Part shown: piece by piece, positions 28,708 to 37,667 of the stretch | Numbering within the stretch: the stretch's first letter is position 1 | How the letters are laid out: each line of letters begins with the position of its first letter | Origin: G963677085 sp963677085 | GTDB lineage: Bacteria; Planctomycetota; Planctomycetia; Pirellulales; Thermoguttaceae | Assembly (NCBI GenBank): GCA_963677085.2 | Contig: CAXXFH010000004.1 | Location: 496,001-560,000 of the forward strand | DNA length: 64,000 bases | Direction of reading: 5' to 3' | Notes under the pieces: model-generated | Told to the model about the DNA's origin: nothing | Database searches by the model: none | The model's input: only the letters and a program-made list of their open reading frames with translations | Program-made: the position numbers and the translations under genes

Positions 28708-29595
28708 TTACGCCGCTACTGCCGGGGCGTTTTCGGCTTCAAAGGTGTCGGGGGAAAGATAGTGCAACGTCTCGTGTAATCGGACGGGATTGTAGAAGGT
28801 CTCGATGTACCTGAAGACGCTCAACCGCGCTTCCTCCAGATTAGCGTAGCACTCGTGATTCGTCCATTCGTGCTTCAACGACCAGAAGAATCGTTCCATC
28901 ACCGCGTTGTCGTAACAGCAGCAGCCGCGACGACTCATCGAACAGGTGATGCCCAAGAGTTTTAACGTCCGTTGATAGGCGTCGCTGGTGTACTGGCAGC
29001 CGCGATCGGAATGATGCAGCAACCGCTTGCAGTCTGGTCGGCGACGTTCGATCGCGTTGCGCAACGCATCACTGACCAGTTCGGTGGCCAGCGACGTGCC
29101 GATCGACCAGCCCACCACCTTGCGGCTGAACAAATCGACCACCGCCGCCAGATACACCCAACCGGCCGCCGTCGCCAAGTAGGTAATATCCGTCACCCAC
29201 TTGCGATTCGGCGTGTCGGCCGTGAAGTCGCGGTCGAGCTTGTTCGCGGCCGGTTGCTTCGTCGGATCGGCCTGCGTCGTGGTCGGCGTGAAATGCTTTG
29301 CAACGCGGCTTTTCAGGCCCATTTCACGCATCGCAACCGCCACGGTGTTTCGACAGGCCGACTCCAGCTCGTCGCGCTGTTGCAACACTTCAGCCACTTT
29401 CGTGCTGCCGTAAATGCCGTGCGATTCGGCGTGGATCTGCTCGACGGCCTGCTGGATTCGCTCGTGACGCTTCGCACGCTCGCTCGGCGGTCGCTCGATC
29501 GAATCGTAGTAGCCCGAGGGCGATACGCCGAGCACGTCGCACATCACGCGCACCGGAAACGAGTCGCGATGTTGGCTGATCCAGGCGTACTTCAC
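28708..29595 (-). CDS. IS3-family transposase OrfB (DDE integrase)
   Basis: A 295-aa protein with an HTH_21-like N-terminus (GIYGSTKVAEVL) and an rve integrase core. The catalytic DDE residues are in WVTDITYL (D), HHSDRGCQY (D) and AVMERFFWSLKHE (E), and the tail VRLHETLHYLSP is typical of IS3. OrfB starts with an ATG overlapping the end of orfA by 4 bp, so expression could be by coupling or by frameshift fusion as in other IS3 elements. It appears intact and potentially active. Confidence 0.93.
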   Translation of the reverse strand: MKYAWISQHRDSFPVRVMCDVLGVSPSGYYDSIERPPSERAKRHERIQQAVEQIHAESHGIYGSTKVAEVLQQRDELESACRNTVAVAMREMGLKSRVAKHFTPTTTQADPTKQPAANKLDRDFTADTPNRKWVTDITYLATAAGWVYLAAVVDLFSRKVVGWSIGTSLATELVSDALRNAIERRRPDCKRLLHHSDRGCQYTSDAYQRTLKLLGITCSMSRRGCCCYDNAVMERFFWSLKHEWTNHECYANLEEARLSVFRYIETFYNPVRLHETLHYLSPDTFEAENAPAVAA

Positions 29596-29924
29596 AGCGA
29601 CTCCTTCGCAAAATACGCCGTCGCTTTTTTTAGGATTTCACGCTCCAACTCGGCCCGCTTGAGCTGCCGCCGCAAACGTCTGTTTTCCTCGCGCAACTCA
29701 TCGAGCGTGGCGTTCTCGCCGCAGGGCGTCGGCTCCGGGGCATACTTCTTGTGCCAATCGCGAAGGCTCCTCGTGCTGACGCCAACCGCCCGGGCGGCCG
29801 CCGCGAAGGTGTATTTCTCTTCGACGACCAGCCGCACCGCCTCGCGTTTGAAATCATCCAAAAACCGTCGCCGACAGGGGTGAACCGCTTGTTGCCGACC
29901 CAAGGAACTCTTCATTTTTTCCAT
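29592..29924 (-). CDS. IS3-family transposase OrfA (HTH)
   Basis: A 110-aa protein with a helix-turn-helix near residues 20-55 (RRFLDDFKREAVRLVVEEKY, then AAARAVGVSTRSLRDW) followed by a leucine-zipper-like coiled coil (LDELREENRRLRRQLKRAEL) used for multimerisation in IS3 OrfA proteins. It overlaps orfB by 4 bp. Confidence 0.9.
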   Translation of the reverse strand: MEKMKSSLGRQQAVHPCRRRFLDDFKREAVRLVVEEKYTFAAAARAVGVSTRSLRDWHKKYAPEPTPCGENATLDELREENRRLRRQLKRAELEREILKKATAYFAKESL

Positions 29925-29992
29925 CGCAAACTCCTGTGCGGGGAATCATTATCCCGCCCCCGCCAGGAATCCGCCAGTCCTGGGCCGCCGCA

Positions 29993-30094
29993 CTGGAGGA
30001 GCTGCATCTACAACTTCACTCGGCGATTGCCCGTCTGCGTCAAAAGCCACGCCTGATGCGATCGTTCTTTCAAGGGGCCGGACTCCCGCTCTGA
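29993..30094 (+). pseudogene. C-terminal tail of an ORF cut by the IS3 element
   Basis: Directly after the right IS end the frame reads LEELHLQLHSAIARLRQKPR, then LMRSFFQGAGLPL and a stop. It has the look of the C-terminus of a DDE transposase, but 33 residues are too few to be sure. No matching upstream part lies on the other side of the IS element. Confidence 0.45.
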
Positions 30095-30126
30095 AAAACT
30101 TAACCTTTTTGCGCAACGCTCTGTAA

Positions 30127-30171
30127 TAGGGGACATTCCACTTATTGAAGAAAAGTAGAATGTCCCCTTTT
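30127..30171. repeat. GGGGACATTC hairpin
   Basis: GGGGACATTC...GAATGTCCCC with CACTT/AAGTA inner pairing, followed by TTTT. Hairpins starting GGGGACATTC are commonly seen as REP-like sequences mobilised by REP-associated transposases; it could also terminate transcription. Confidence 0.5.
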
Positions 30172-30175
30172 GGTT

Positions 30176-30376
30176 CAGAAACACGAGCGGCCGTTCGTCT
30201 AGCTCAACTGTTAGCCTAGCAGAACGTACGAGTATTACAATGAAAATGTCACCCGTGGCTTTGCCGTTTTGGACGCAACCGTATTGCATTTTTGGACATT
30301 CAGGTGGGGGGTGTGCATTATCCATGCCGGCGAGAGGTGCCGTAGGGAAGAAGGTGTCTCGCCAAGGCGCGAAGAC
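30176..30376 (+). repeat. ~200-bp long-range inverted repeat, copy A
   Basis: Starting CAGAAACACGAGCGGCCG, this segment is nearly identical to the reverse complement of 60696-60897. I see only a handful of mismatches over about 200 bp. It carries no convincing gene. Confidence 0.9.
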
Positions 30377-30431
30377 GCCAAGAGAAGAGAAACACACCTG
30401 TCCTTTGCGTCTTCGCGCCTTGGCGAGACAC
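30354..30431. repeat. perfect 25-bp palindrome (CGCCAAGGCGCGAAGACGC)
   Basis: Arms 30354-30378 and 30407-30431 are exact reverse complements around a 28-nt loop. The left arm overlaps the end of the long-range repeat. The remaining sequence up to 30619 shows nothing recognisable. Confidence 0.75.
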
Positions 30432-30619
30432 GTTTCGACGCTTGCCGGGACTATCCAACGACTACTCCGATTGAACTACTCGTGTCTCAACGTCGTTCAC
30501 ACTGGGTTAAAAGACGCAGTTCCTCACGCTTTTCCTCGGGTAGGTAGTCTAGGGATGTTTGCATGGAAAATGATTATTGCTCTGGTTAGTGTTTTCATTC
30601 TGAGATAGGGTAGCATCGG

Positions 30620-31384
30620 CTATTCTGCGGTTTTGGGCGGTGTCTTTTCTGCCTCTAAACCGTCTTCCGAGTTCTTGATTTTTTGCATTAGTTCCTCGAT
30701 GTCTTTCAGATGCTCTTTTTCTTCGACGTATTCAGCGCCCGGAATATTGAAAAGCTCTTTCGCCTTTTCAAAATCGCGTGCTGCTCCGGAAAAGTCTTTG
30801 TCGTCGTATTTCGCCACCCCACGAAAGAAACGTGCAGTGGCATTATCCGGTAATTTTTCAACCAGAAGATCCAATTGCTTCATCCTCTCTTCTTTTTCCT
30901 GATACCATGTCACACTAAACGCCCAATTCCAGAGCAGCCGAACGTCGTCCTTGCACAGCTTCTCCGCCGACCGCAAATACGACTTGATTTCATTCAGCCC
31001 CATAGGACCCCGCGTGACATGATCCGCAACCGCCATGGCTTCAGCAAGTGCAATGTATTTTCGATAATCGCGGATCTTCTTGTCGAGATGTTCGGGAACA
31101 AAACGATCGAACACCTGAAAACACGAACCAACATCTTCTTTCTTGATCCAACCTCGAGCCTGAATTCGCACAAACGTCACTTGGCAAACCGACAATTTCT
31201 CATCCTCCTTCGCTTCAATAAACAACATTTCGCCAAGAGGGAGGTCAACTGTCGTGCCATCGGCCAAATGCATTTTGGCCTTGTCGACAAGAACCCAGCA
31301 TGCATCGAACGGAAAATCATCGGTCTCGACTTCCGGTTGAAGGTTCTGAACGACCGAAGCTAAGAAGAGTACAACCGTTAACAT
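30620..31384 (-). CDS. secreted TPR-like hypothetical protein
   Basis: A 254-aa protein with a short hydrophobic N-terminus (LTVVLFLASVV) that could be a signal peptide. Residues about 20-95 include an SH3-like or KOW-like stretch (KMHLADGTTVDLPLGEMLFI). The C-terminal half has helical pairs resembling tetratricopeptide repeats (NATARFFRGVAKYDDKDFSG, then AARDFEKAKEL). It may act as a periplasmic binding or scaffold protein. The lysine-rich composition and lower GC differ from its neighbours and hint at transfer. GGAG precedes the ATG at 31384. The family was not recognised. Confidence 0.65.
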   Translation of the reverse strand: MLTVVLFLASVVQNLQPEVETDDFPFDACWVLVDKAKMHLADGTTVDLPLGEMLFIEAKEDEKLSVCQVTFVRIQARGWIKKEDVGSCFQVFDRFVPEHLDKKIRDYRKYIALAEAMAVADHVTRGPMGLNEIKSYLRSAEKLCKDDVRLLWNWAFSVTWYQEKEERMKQLDLLVEKLPDNATARFFRGVAKYDDKDFSGAARDFEKAKELFNIPGAEYVEEKEHLKDIEELMQKIKNSEDGLEAEKTPPKTAE

Positions 31385-31439
31385 TTGCTTTCTCCATCGG
31401 GTGCCACCCGAGTTGATGGTTCTAATCTTTCCCGCTCTG

Positions 31440-32435
31440 CTAATTCACCACATTCCTCAGCGGCAACCCATCGAGGGCTCGGCGGCAGGCTTCGGCTGTT
31501 TTTGTCCGCATGTCGAGAAGGCCCTCTTCGCTGTAGAAGGCGGCATGCGGATTGAGGATCAGGCGGTGGTGGGCCGGGTGGCTCGGGTCGCGCCAGGCTT
31601 CGAGAAGCGGGGTGTCGGCGGCGGGCGGCTCTTGCGGGAGTACGTCGATCCCGGCGCCGGCCAGTTGGCCGCTGGCCAACGCGTCGGGCAGTGCGGTCGT
31701 GTCGACAATTCCCCCTCGCGCCGTGTTGATGAGGTACGTCGCCCGGGGCATCAACGCCAACGTCTCGGCGTTGATCATGTTCTGGGTTTCCTCGGTCAAC
31801 GGGCAGTGCATGCTGACGACGTAAGCCTCGGCCAGCAGTTCGTCGAGCGTTTCCGCGCGGCGGACGCCCAGGGCCTTGTCATAGCCGTCGGGCTTGTAGG
31901 GGTCGTAGAAAACGACGTCCATGCCTAGGGCTTTCGCACGCAGAGCGGCGGCCGTGCCGATGCGTCCCAGGCCGACGACGGCAAACACCCGGCCTCGGAG
32001 TCGGGCCAAGGGTACCGCCTGCAAATAGGACCACTCGCCCTCGGCTGCCCTGAGCCGGGAATTAAGCACGTGGACGCCCCGCGCGAGGGTCATCATCATG
32101 GCGATGGCCGTGTCGGCCACTTCTTCGTTGCCGTAGTCGGGCACGTTGGCCACGGGAATACCCCGGCTGCGGGCGAACTGGCGATCGACATTGTCGTAGC
32201 CCACGCCACCACGGACGATGAGCTTGCAGTCGATGAGTCGCTCGATGGTCGCTCGGGTGAGCGCCAGTTCGTGGTAGAGAATAATGGCGGCGGCCTGTTC
32301 GATTCGGCCGCGTAGCTCGTCTTCGTGCCGGGCGGCCAGGGCGGTGACGTCCGCCAGCGGGCCGAGGATTTTCCGCTCGGGCGCCAGTTGATCGTTGATG
32401 AAGTCGGCGATGATGACCTGGTGTTTCGCGCTCAT
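31440..32435 (-). CDS. D-isomer-specific 2-hydroxyacid dehydrogenase (CtBP/PGDH-like)
   Basis: A 331-aa NAD-dependent dehydrogenase. It has a GLGRIG nucleotide-binding loop after FAVV, the catalytic Arg in NTARGGIVD, the catalytic Glu in DVLPQEPP, and His in NPHAAFYSEE. The YSEE context after that His, and VRGGVGYDNVD earlier, match C-terminal-binding-protein-like and phosphoglycerate-dehydrogenase-like members, which reduce 2-keto acids to D-2-hydroxy acids. The true substrate cannot be assigned. I chose the ATG at 32435 because the family begins here; a frame extends 26 codons upstream with no conserved sequence. A small HTH gene lies 74 bp upstream on the same strand. Confidence 0.85.
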   Translation of the reverse strand: MSAKHQVIIADFINDQLAPERKILGPLADVTALAARHEDELRGRIEQAAAIILYHELALTRATIERLIDCKLIVRGGVGYDNVDRQFARSRGIPVANVPDYGNEEVADTAIAMMMTLARGVHVLNSRLRAAEGEWSYLQAVPLARLRGRVFAVVGLGRIGTAAALRAKALGMDVVFYDPYKPDGYDKALGVRRAETLDELLAEAYVVSMHCPLTEETQNMINAETLALMPRATYLINTARGGIVDTTALPDALASGQLAGAGIDVLPQEPPAADTPLLEAWRDPSHPAHHRLILNPHAAFYSEEGLLDMRTKTAEACRRALDGLPLRNVVN

Positions 32436-32509
32436 GACGGCCGGTTCTGCAAGAGGGTGTGCCTTGGGTGATAGGGCAAGAGGTGAACGGCGGCAGGCAC
32501 ACGCCAAGG

Positions 32510-32722
32510 TCACCGGTCGGGATGTTCGCGTTCGTAGCGTTCGACGTCGGCGATGCCCACACGGAACTGCCCTCGGATCTGCACGAAGGGGAGTTGCTGT
32601 TGGGCGAGCAGGTGGCGTATCTGCTTCGCCGAGGTTTGCCAGCGCCGAGCGAGTTGCGCGAGCGAGAGCGTGCCCGCCAGCTCTTCGACGCCGTGGCGAG
32701 CCGGAGGTTTCATGGGGGCCAT
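32510..32722 (-). CDS. small helix-turn-helix protein (excisionase-like)
   Basis: A 70-aa protein with a winged-helix/MerR-like helix-turn-helix: LSLAQLARRWQTSAKQIRHL then LAQQQLPFVQIRGQFRV, closed by a helix DVERYEREHPD. This matches the helix_turn_helix_17/excisionase fold. AAGGAGG lies 7 nt before the ATG at 32722, so the longer frame is discarded. It may regulate the dehydrogenase just downstream; that is inference from the spacing only. Confidence 0.75.
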   Translation of the reverse strand: MAPMKPPARHGVEELAGTLSLAQLARRWQTSAKQIRHLLAQQQLPFVQIRGQFRVGIADVERYEREHPDR

Positions 32723-32940
32723 GGCCAGACCTCCTTGGAAGTTGGGGTACGTGGACTGTTTACCCGGTGACTCGTGACTTGCCCGATTGGTTGGGCCAAG
32801 AGACAAATTGGTTGGGACCAAAAACCTAGACGGTCCGCGAGATCGACTATTGCCAGTGTACCACTAGCACCGACGCGCGAGGAGAGGGGTGTGCCCCCGA
32901 GATAGGGAGGGTAATTGGCGACGGTGGGACTGGTGTGTCA

Positions 32941-33050
32941 CTCAGCACTATTCCGTATGTGCCGCTGGCTTCGCCAGTGCCGGGGGGCCGCAGCCATCTT
33001 CACACTGGCAAAGCCCCTGGCACCCGACCCCCAGCTTGAGTGCTGACAGA
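32941..33050. repeat. nested palindrome downstream of the BNR gene
   Basis: Outer arms TCAGCACT/AGTGCTGA and inner arms around GTGCCGCTGGC...CTGGCACC fold the ~110 bp into one long interrupted hairpin. It could terminate the PEP-CTERM gene that ends at 33055. Similar GGTGCC(A/G)C palindromes lie at 42121 and near 39310. Confidence 0.6.
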
Positions 33051-33054
33051 CAAA

Positions 33055-35271
33055 CTAGCGGCGTTGTCGCCGGCGTAGCAGGGCTAGCACGACGATGCCC
33101 GTGGCCAACAGGCCCAAGCTGTGGGGTTCCGGTGTGTCGATCGGATCGAACGCGAGTTCCGGGGTGGCGAAATCGGTGGTCATCTCCCACGGAAGCCGCC
33201 ATACGCCCGTGCCATCTTTGTCGGTGAAATAGAGCGACGAGTCGGACGGCTCGAAGGCGTTGCCGTCGGCCCAGAGGGCGTAAAAGTCGTCGTCGGCGTT
33301 AACCGGCGCCCGGGCGTAGCCGTGGTTATACTCGGCGCCGGGCGTGAGCAGGCATTCGGTGTTCCAGGTTTGGCCGCCATCTTGGCTGATCCACATGACC
33401 ATCTCGCCACCGGTGCCGCCTGCCTGGGGACCTTCGTCGGTCGGGGCGATGATGCGCCAGGTACCGTCGTCTTCGATGTAGAGCGAACCCTGGTCGTAGT
33501 TGTGGTCCGAGGTGAAGGCCTCTTGGATGACCCATTGGCTACCGTCCCAGTGGGCCGTGTTCCAGACGCGCAGCCCGCTGTCCGGCCCGGGTTGCCAACC
33601 GGCCGAGGTAATGTAGAGCAACACGGGATTACCCTGGGCGTCGTAACGAATGTCTTTGAGGTAAACCAACAGCCCCTCGGCCTGGTAGTCGTGGACCAGT
33701 GCCGCGTTGGAGATGGTGGTTACCGGGGTGGTCAACGAAGTGCCGTCGATCGTGCGCCAGGTTTGGCCCAGGTTGTCGGTCTCGATGTAATAAAGATTGG
33801 TCCGCGCGTTGACGTTTCCGCCGGGATGGTAGTTGAATGCTGTGCCGACGGTTTGGCCGAACACCTCGGCCATCTGGTATTGACCGCCGGGGATATCGGC
33901 CAGCATCGGACGGTCGTCCCATTCGTAATCCCAGTGGACGCCGTCGGCGCTGGTGTTGTAGTACAGCGCACGGCCGGTGCTGCCGTATTTCGTGTGCAGG
34001 AACAAGAAACCCTGACCGTTGACGTACGTAGGATTGCTGTAAGAAAAATTGTTGTCCGACGACAGGTAGAGGACCTCCTCGAATTCGTCGATCGAGTAGG
34101 GCTGCGTGCTGCGATGGATGTAGGTGGGCCGCGCCGTGCCGTGGGCGGCCGAGAATACGTAGAGATAACCCTCGTCGTCGAGCATCAATGTGGGATTGTC
34201 GTGGGCATCGGTCGTTTGCTTGTCGAGGAGGATCCGAGGCCGGGTAACCTGGCCGGTGGCGTGATCGTAGTAGGCCACCATGTGGTAGAGCGTCGAGTTG
34301 TTTTCATCGGTGCCGCCGAAAGTGAAGAATGTTTTGTCGGCCTCGGCGGCATAGTAGGCCTGGGGACGCATCTGTTGCGGGTACGTGGCGAAACCACCGG
34401 AGTATTTGTAGACGTAATCACCGCCGACGTATTGGTTGGCGTACCAGATTCCTTTGAACCCATCGGCCTGCCGCGGCTGAAACGCGGCACTACCGCCGGT
34501 GATTTCGACCGAATCCAAAGAAAACCCCTGGTGGACGTTGGTGTTGGCCGATTTGGTGCCGAAGTGCAGGTAGTCGACCCCGCCGGTGGCGTTGCGAAAG
34601 CTCAGGTTGTTTTGCTGGACCGTCGTGATGCCATCGGAGACGCTCGCGTTATAGGTGCCGACCGTGGGATTGACTGTTACGGAAAACGTGTAGGTGGTGC
34701 CCTGCTGGAGCGACATGCCTGTGTTGAAGGCGTTTTGCGTGGTGAACGACGTATCGGCCTGACGATCGTAGAAATACCAATTGTCGTAGCCCATCAGGTC
34801 GGGAGCCACGCCAATACACCAGGAGTTGCTGGCGCTGGTCGAAGCGGACGACTTCGTGCCGTCGGCGAAGAAGGCGATTCGATCGTAGGGTGAAGTGGCC
34901 TCGAACGGGTCGTCGAGCCGCCATTGCCACTGGACGGTGTGCGAGGAGTTGACACTGAAGCCGGGTACGCTGCCGTATTGGCGGATGACGTTGCGGTCGC
35001 CGCCCAGCAGATCGGTGCTCAGGTAGTTGCCACTGCCCGAGGAAAGAGGATTGGTGTCGATCACACTGGCCGTGCCAGTTGCCCCCGGCGACGTGGTCCA
35101 GGGAGTCAGCCAGATGTCGCCGGCCGTGCCCGAGAAGGCGTCGACAGCGGTCGAACTGTTGCCGCCATCGAAATTCAGCGAAACGGCAGCTTGGCTGTGC
35201 GAAGCCGTGGCCGTTGCGAGAATTACAAACAATGGCAGAAGCCGATGGCACGGGGGCTGAAGCAGTCTCAC
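33055..35271 (-). CDS. PEP-CTERM exported BNR-4-like beta-propeller protein
   Basis: A 738-aa protein with a signal peptide (about residues 8-29), a ~230-aa N-terminal beta-sandwich like region, and a C-terminal half with BNR/Asp-box-type repeats (SQDGGQTWN, TDNLGQTWR). It ends in a sorting tail of PEP motif (TPEPHSLG), hydrophobic helix and basic RRRQRR. The propeller resembles the BNR-4 family seen beside polysaccharide lyases, so a sugar-polymer-processing role is plausible. The GTG at 35271 is the start: AAGGAGGGACC precedes it directly, and the ATG 18 codons upstream has none. No EpsH/exosortase gene is in the window. Confidence 0.85.
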   Translation of the reverse strand: MRLLQPPCHRLLPLFVILATATASHSQAAVSLNFDGGNSSTAVDAFSGTAGDIWLTPWTTSPGATGTASVIDTNPLSSGSGNYLSTDLLGGDRNVIRQYGSVPGFSVNSSHTVQWQWRLDDPFEATSPYDRIAFFADGTKSSASTSASNSWCIGVAPDLMGYDNWYFYDRQADTSFTTQNAFNTGMSLQQGTTYTFSVTVNPTVGTYNASVSDGITTVQQNNLSFRNATGGVDYLHFGTKSANTNVHQGFSLDSVEITGGSAAFQPRQADGFKGIWYANQYVGGDYVYKYSGGFATYPQQMRPQAYYAAEADKTFFTFGGTDENNSTLYHMVAYYDHATGQVTRPRILLDKQTTDAHDNPTLMLDDEGYLYVFSAAHGTARPTYIHRSTQPYSIDEFEEVLYLSSDNNFSYSNPTYVNGQGFLFLHTKYGSTGRALYYNTSADGVHWDYEWDDRPMLADIPGGQYQMAEVFGQTVGTAFNYHPGGNVNARTNLYYIETDNLGQTWRTIDGTSLTTPVTTISNAALVHDYQAEGLLVYLKDIRYDAQGNPVLLYITSAGWQPGPDSGLRVWNTAHWDGSQWVIQEAFTSDHNYDQGSLYIEDDGTWRIIAPTDEGPQAGGTGGEMVMWISQDGGQTWNTECLLTPGAEYNHGYARAPVNADDDFYALWADGNAFEPSDSSLYFTDKDGTGVWRLPWEMTTDFATPELAFDPIDTPEPHSLGLLATGIVVLALLRRRQRR

Positions 35272-36836
35272 GGTCCCTCCTTGTGGCTGGGCGACGACGC
35301 CGAACGAACGAGGCCAGACGTCCACGCGATTCGAGATGTCACGGTGTAGGCGATCACCCGATGACGTGGCTCGCGCGGTCTACGACCGGTCGATGCGCAG
35401 AAGCTGTCATCTATTTACCTGTCGAGGGGTGAGAATTTGGAAGGGCAAAACGGCCATTGCGCGTGCTTCCGCCCCTTGCGAGGGGAGATGAGGGCTCAGC
35501 GGACGAGTTTTTGGGAAGTTTTTTCGTCCTCCGGCGCAGGAATGGGCTGAGATGGGGGTATCAAGGGTGGACGCGGAAATGTCGGGGGATAAAAGCCCCG
35601 GGAAGATTGTTCGCTTTCTTTCACGAATAGAACACAGGGCGGCAGGGCCGCCAGCCAAACGATGCTGCCGCACCAAGGCAAGAACCTGCTCCCGGTGGTC
35701 GCTGGTCTTTGTGGAGAAAGCGATCTTTAGGCTCAAACTAAAACCAGGCCAGGAGATTAGAGGCGAGAGATGAGGGACGAGAAAATGCAGGTCAAAACGG
35801 ACCATACTCGCCTCTAACCCCTCGTCTCTCGCCCCTTTAGAGCGAAGACTTGGATCATTGTTTTCGGTTTGAGTTAAAGGTTATAAGTGGTTACAAGACG
35901 GGTCACTCGGGCGGCCCGCATCCAGGCCGTCGGGACATCTCCAATCTCGGCGGCCTGGTGTCTTTTTCCGAACGGAAGTGTTCGCCGGCAGTTCGGCGCT
36001 CTTCACGGTCTCGCACGTATTGCTGTCTCTCGCGCATTGTGCTTCTTTGGCGTCTGTCCCGACAACGCCTGTCGTCTACCTCTCTAGTAAGTGTGGTTAC
36101 CCCGGCGTTTTTCCCGGGCTGGCTATTTCAGATGGTATTGCGTGCCATTTCGCGGTTACTCATTTCTAGCGGATTGAAGAGAGTGTCCGGTTGCGGATGT
36201 TCGCGGTTTTCCACAACGCAGTCGTGTGCGTCACGGTCGTATGAAGTCGGAAAGACGATGGACGTTGGCGTTGGAAATGACCGCTTCGGAGTACCGAAAA
36301 CGCGGACACTCCAGATGTTTTGGGAGACGAAGTAGCTGTGTAGTTGAGGGAACCGCGAGAACACGGAAAAGGGGGAGAAAGGTGTGGAAACGGTTTTCCC
36401 TTCTCACTTGCACAGAATGGCAGGGCTATAAATCGAATTGGCACTACCGCACCCAGGCACCAATCCGCTCCCGTTGGCCGCTGTGGTTGTCTGACGTCAG
36501 GGGCGTCGATCATTTGCGTCGGTATGGAATTGCAGTATTCGCGGTGTCGTGTTTTTCCCAGATCGAAACGACAATGAAGGCATTGCACATATCCCGCACT
36601 CGCTCTATTGCCTGGCGTTTTGGCCGGTTTATAATTTCACGCCACCAGAAAAAAACGGGGCCCGTTGGCGGTAGGGAAGTTGCGGGGCCCGCCCACCAAT
36701 GCGACGTGTTTTCCTGCTTCGCGCGAAATTGGGTTACCGCTGATTGCCTTCTTTCGCTTGAGAAATACAAAAGTACGATACGTTGGCCTAGTTCGTTTGT
36801 TTCCTGAGGAAGTGATTATCAGAGGAGGATGAAACG
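35272..36836. other. 1.56-kb intergenic region with repeats
   Basis: No gene is supported. It contains an R1 repeat (35636-35728), an inverted pair GAGGCGAGAGATGAGGGACG / CTCGTCTCTCGCC at about 35761-35838 and a degenerate R1 copy at about 36418-36495. The last 30 bp hold the ribosome binding site of the Cys-rich gene. Confidence 0.5.
35636..35728 (+). repeat. dispersed repeat family R1, copy 4
   Basis: GGGCGGCAGGGCCGCCAGCC, GATGCTGCCGCACC and GCTCCCGGTGGTCGCTGG follow in the family order, ending near CTTTGTGGAGAAAG. Confidence 0.7.
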
Positions 36837-37427
36837 ATGCGACGATGGGGATCGCTGATTGTGTGTGGTGTGGCTGCCGTGTTGCTCGTGGCGGACGCCG
36901 CGGATGCCTTTGGGTGGGGCGGCGGCCGGCGAGCGCGATGCGGGTGGGGTACGGCATGTTACACCACCTGCTGTGAGCCGGTTTGCGAGCCGGCCTGTTG
37001 TGAGACGACCTGCTGTGAGCCGGCCTATTGCGAAACAAGCTGCTGTGAAACAACCTGTTGTGAACCGGTGTGCTGCGAGCCAGTTTGTGGACGCAGGTGT
37101 GGCTTGCGCAGAGGATGTGGTTGGCGTGGCGGGTTTGGCTGGCGCGGCGGATATGGATGGGGTGGAGGCTGCTGCAGTTCCGTGTGCTGCGATTCCGCAT
37201 GTTGCGACACTGTATGCGGGACGACCTCGTGTTGCGGCGATAGCTGTGCCGTGGGCGGGGAAACGGTAACGGCACAGAAGCCGATTGAAGAAGCCCTGCC
37301 GGAAGATGCTCCGCCGTTGCCAGAGGCTCCCGCGCCGGCCCAGGCTCCAATGGCTGAGGAGCCCCCGTCGTTGCCGGCTGAGCCTACGGCGCCAGCCGCT
37401 CCTAGCCCGTCGGCCCCCGCACCTTGA
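36837..37427 (+). CDS. cysteine-rich secreted protein with Pro/Ala tail
   Basis: A 196-aa protein: signal peptide (1-24, ADA-F), a Gly/Trp/Arg stretch, then a cysteine-rich core (about residues 35-140) built from CCEP[VA]C/CCETTC units and a CGWRGG[FY]GW glycine-aromatic stretch. I count 29 cysteines in the mature part. The last ~45 residues are Pro/Ala/Glu-rich (PPLPEAPAPAQAP) and probably unfolded. Planctomycete cell walls are known to contain Cys- and Pro-rich proteins, so a disulfide-linked wall or surface role is plausible but inferred. A strong AGAGGAGG lies 8 nt before the ATG. It stands alone and convergent to the sulfatase gene. Confidence 0.75.
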   Translation: MRRWGSLIVCGVAAVLLVADAADAFGWGGGRRARCGWGTACYTTCCEPVCEPACCETTCCEPAYCETSCCETTCCEPVCCEPVCGRRCGLRRGCGWRGGFGWRGGYGWGGGCCSSVCCDSACCDTVCGTTSCCGDSCAVGGETVTAQKPIEEALPEDAPPLPEAPAPAQAPMAEEPPSLPAEPTAPAAPSPSAPAP

Positions 37428-37667
37428 CCCTGCTCCGCCGGCTACTTAAGCCGGTCGGTTGGGGGTGTGGCTAAGCCGATTTGGGCGAGAGAAAAACGGC
37501 CCATTGTGGTCTGAGTCTGTAATTGTCGGTGAAGACGGCAATAGTGCTTCGCCCCTCGTGCGACTTTCGGTGGCAGGGGGCGAAGCCTTTCAATTGCATC
37601 GTGCTTGCTCGGTGCAATCCGTGTCGCGGCAAAACTGCATGGACGCGGTGGAAAGAATTGCGGCGGG

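Larger units (their letters stand above)
28666..29993 (-). mobile_element. complete IS3-family insertion sequence
   Basis: About 1,328 bp bounded by ~37-bp terminal inverted repeats that start GTGCGGCGGCCCAGGACT at both ends and differ by one G. It carries orfA and orfB on the minus strand. No clear target-site duplication is visible (flanks CATG and TGGAG), which may reflect later rearrangement. The element lies between the giant gene's terminator and the surviving tail of another ORF. Confidence 0.9.

Noticed and set aside
33121..34893. 590-aa open frame antisense to the BNR PEP-CTERM gene
   Set aside because: The sense gene has a signal peptide, Asp-box repeats and a sorting tail; the antisense frame has only Val/Gly-rich text.
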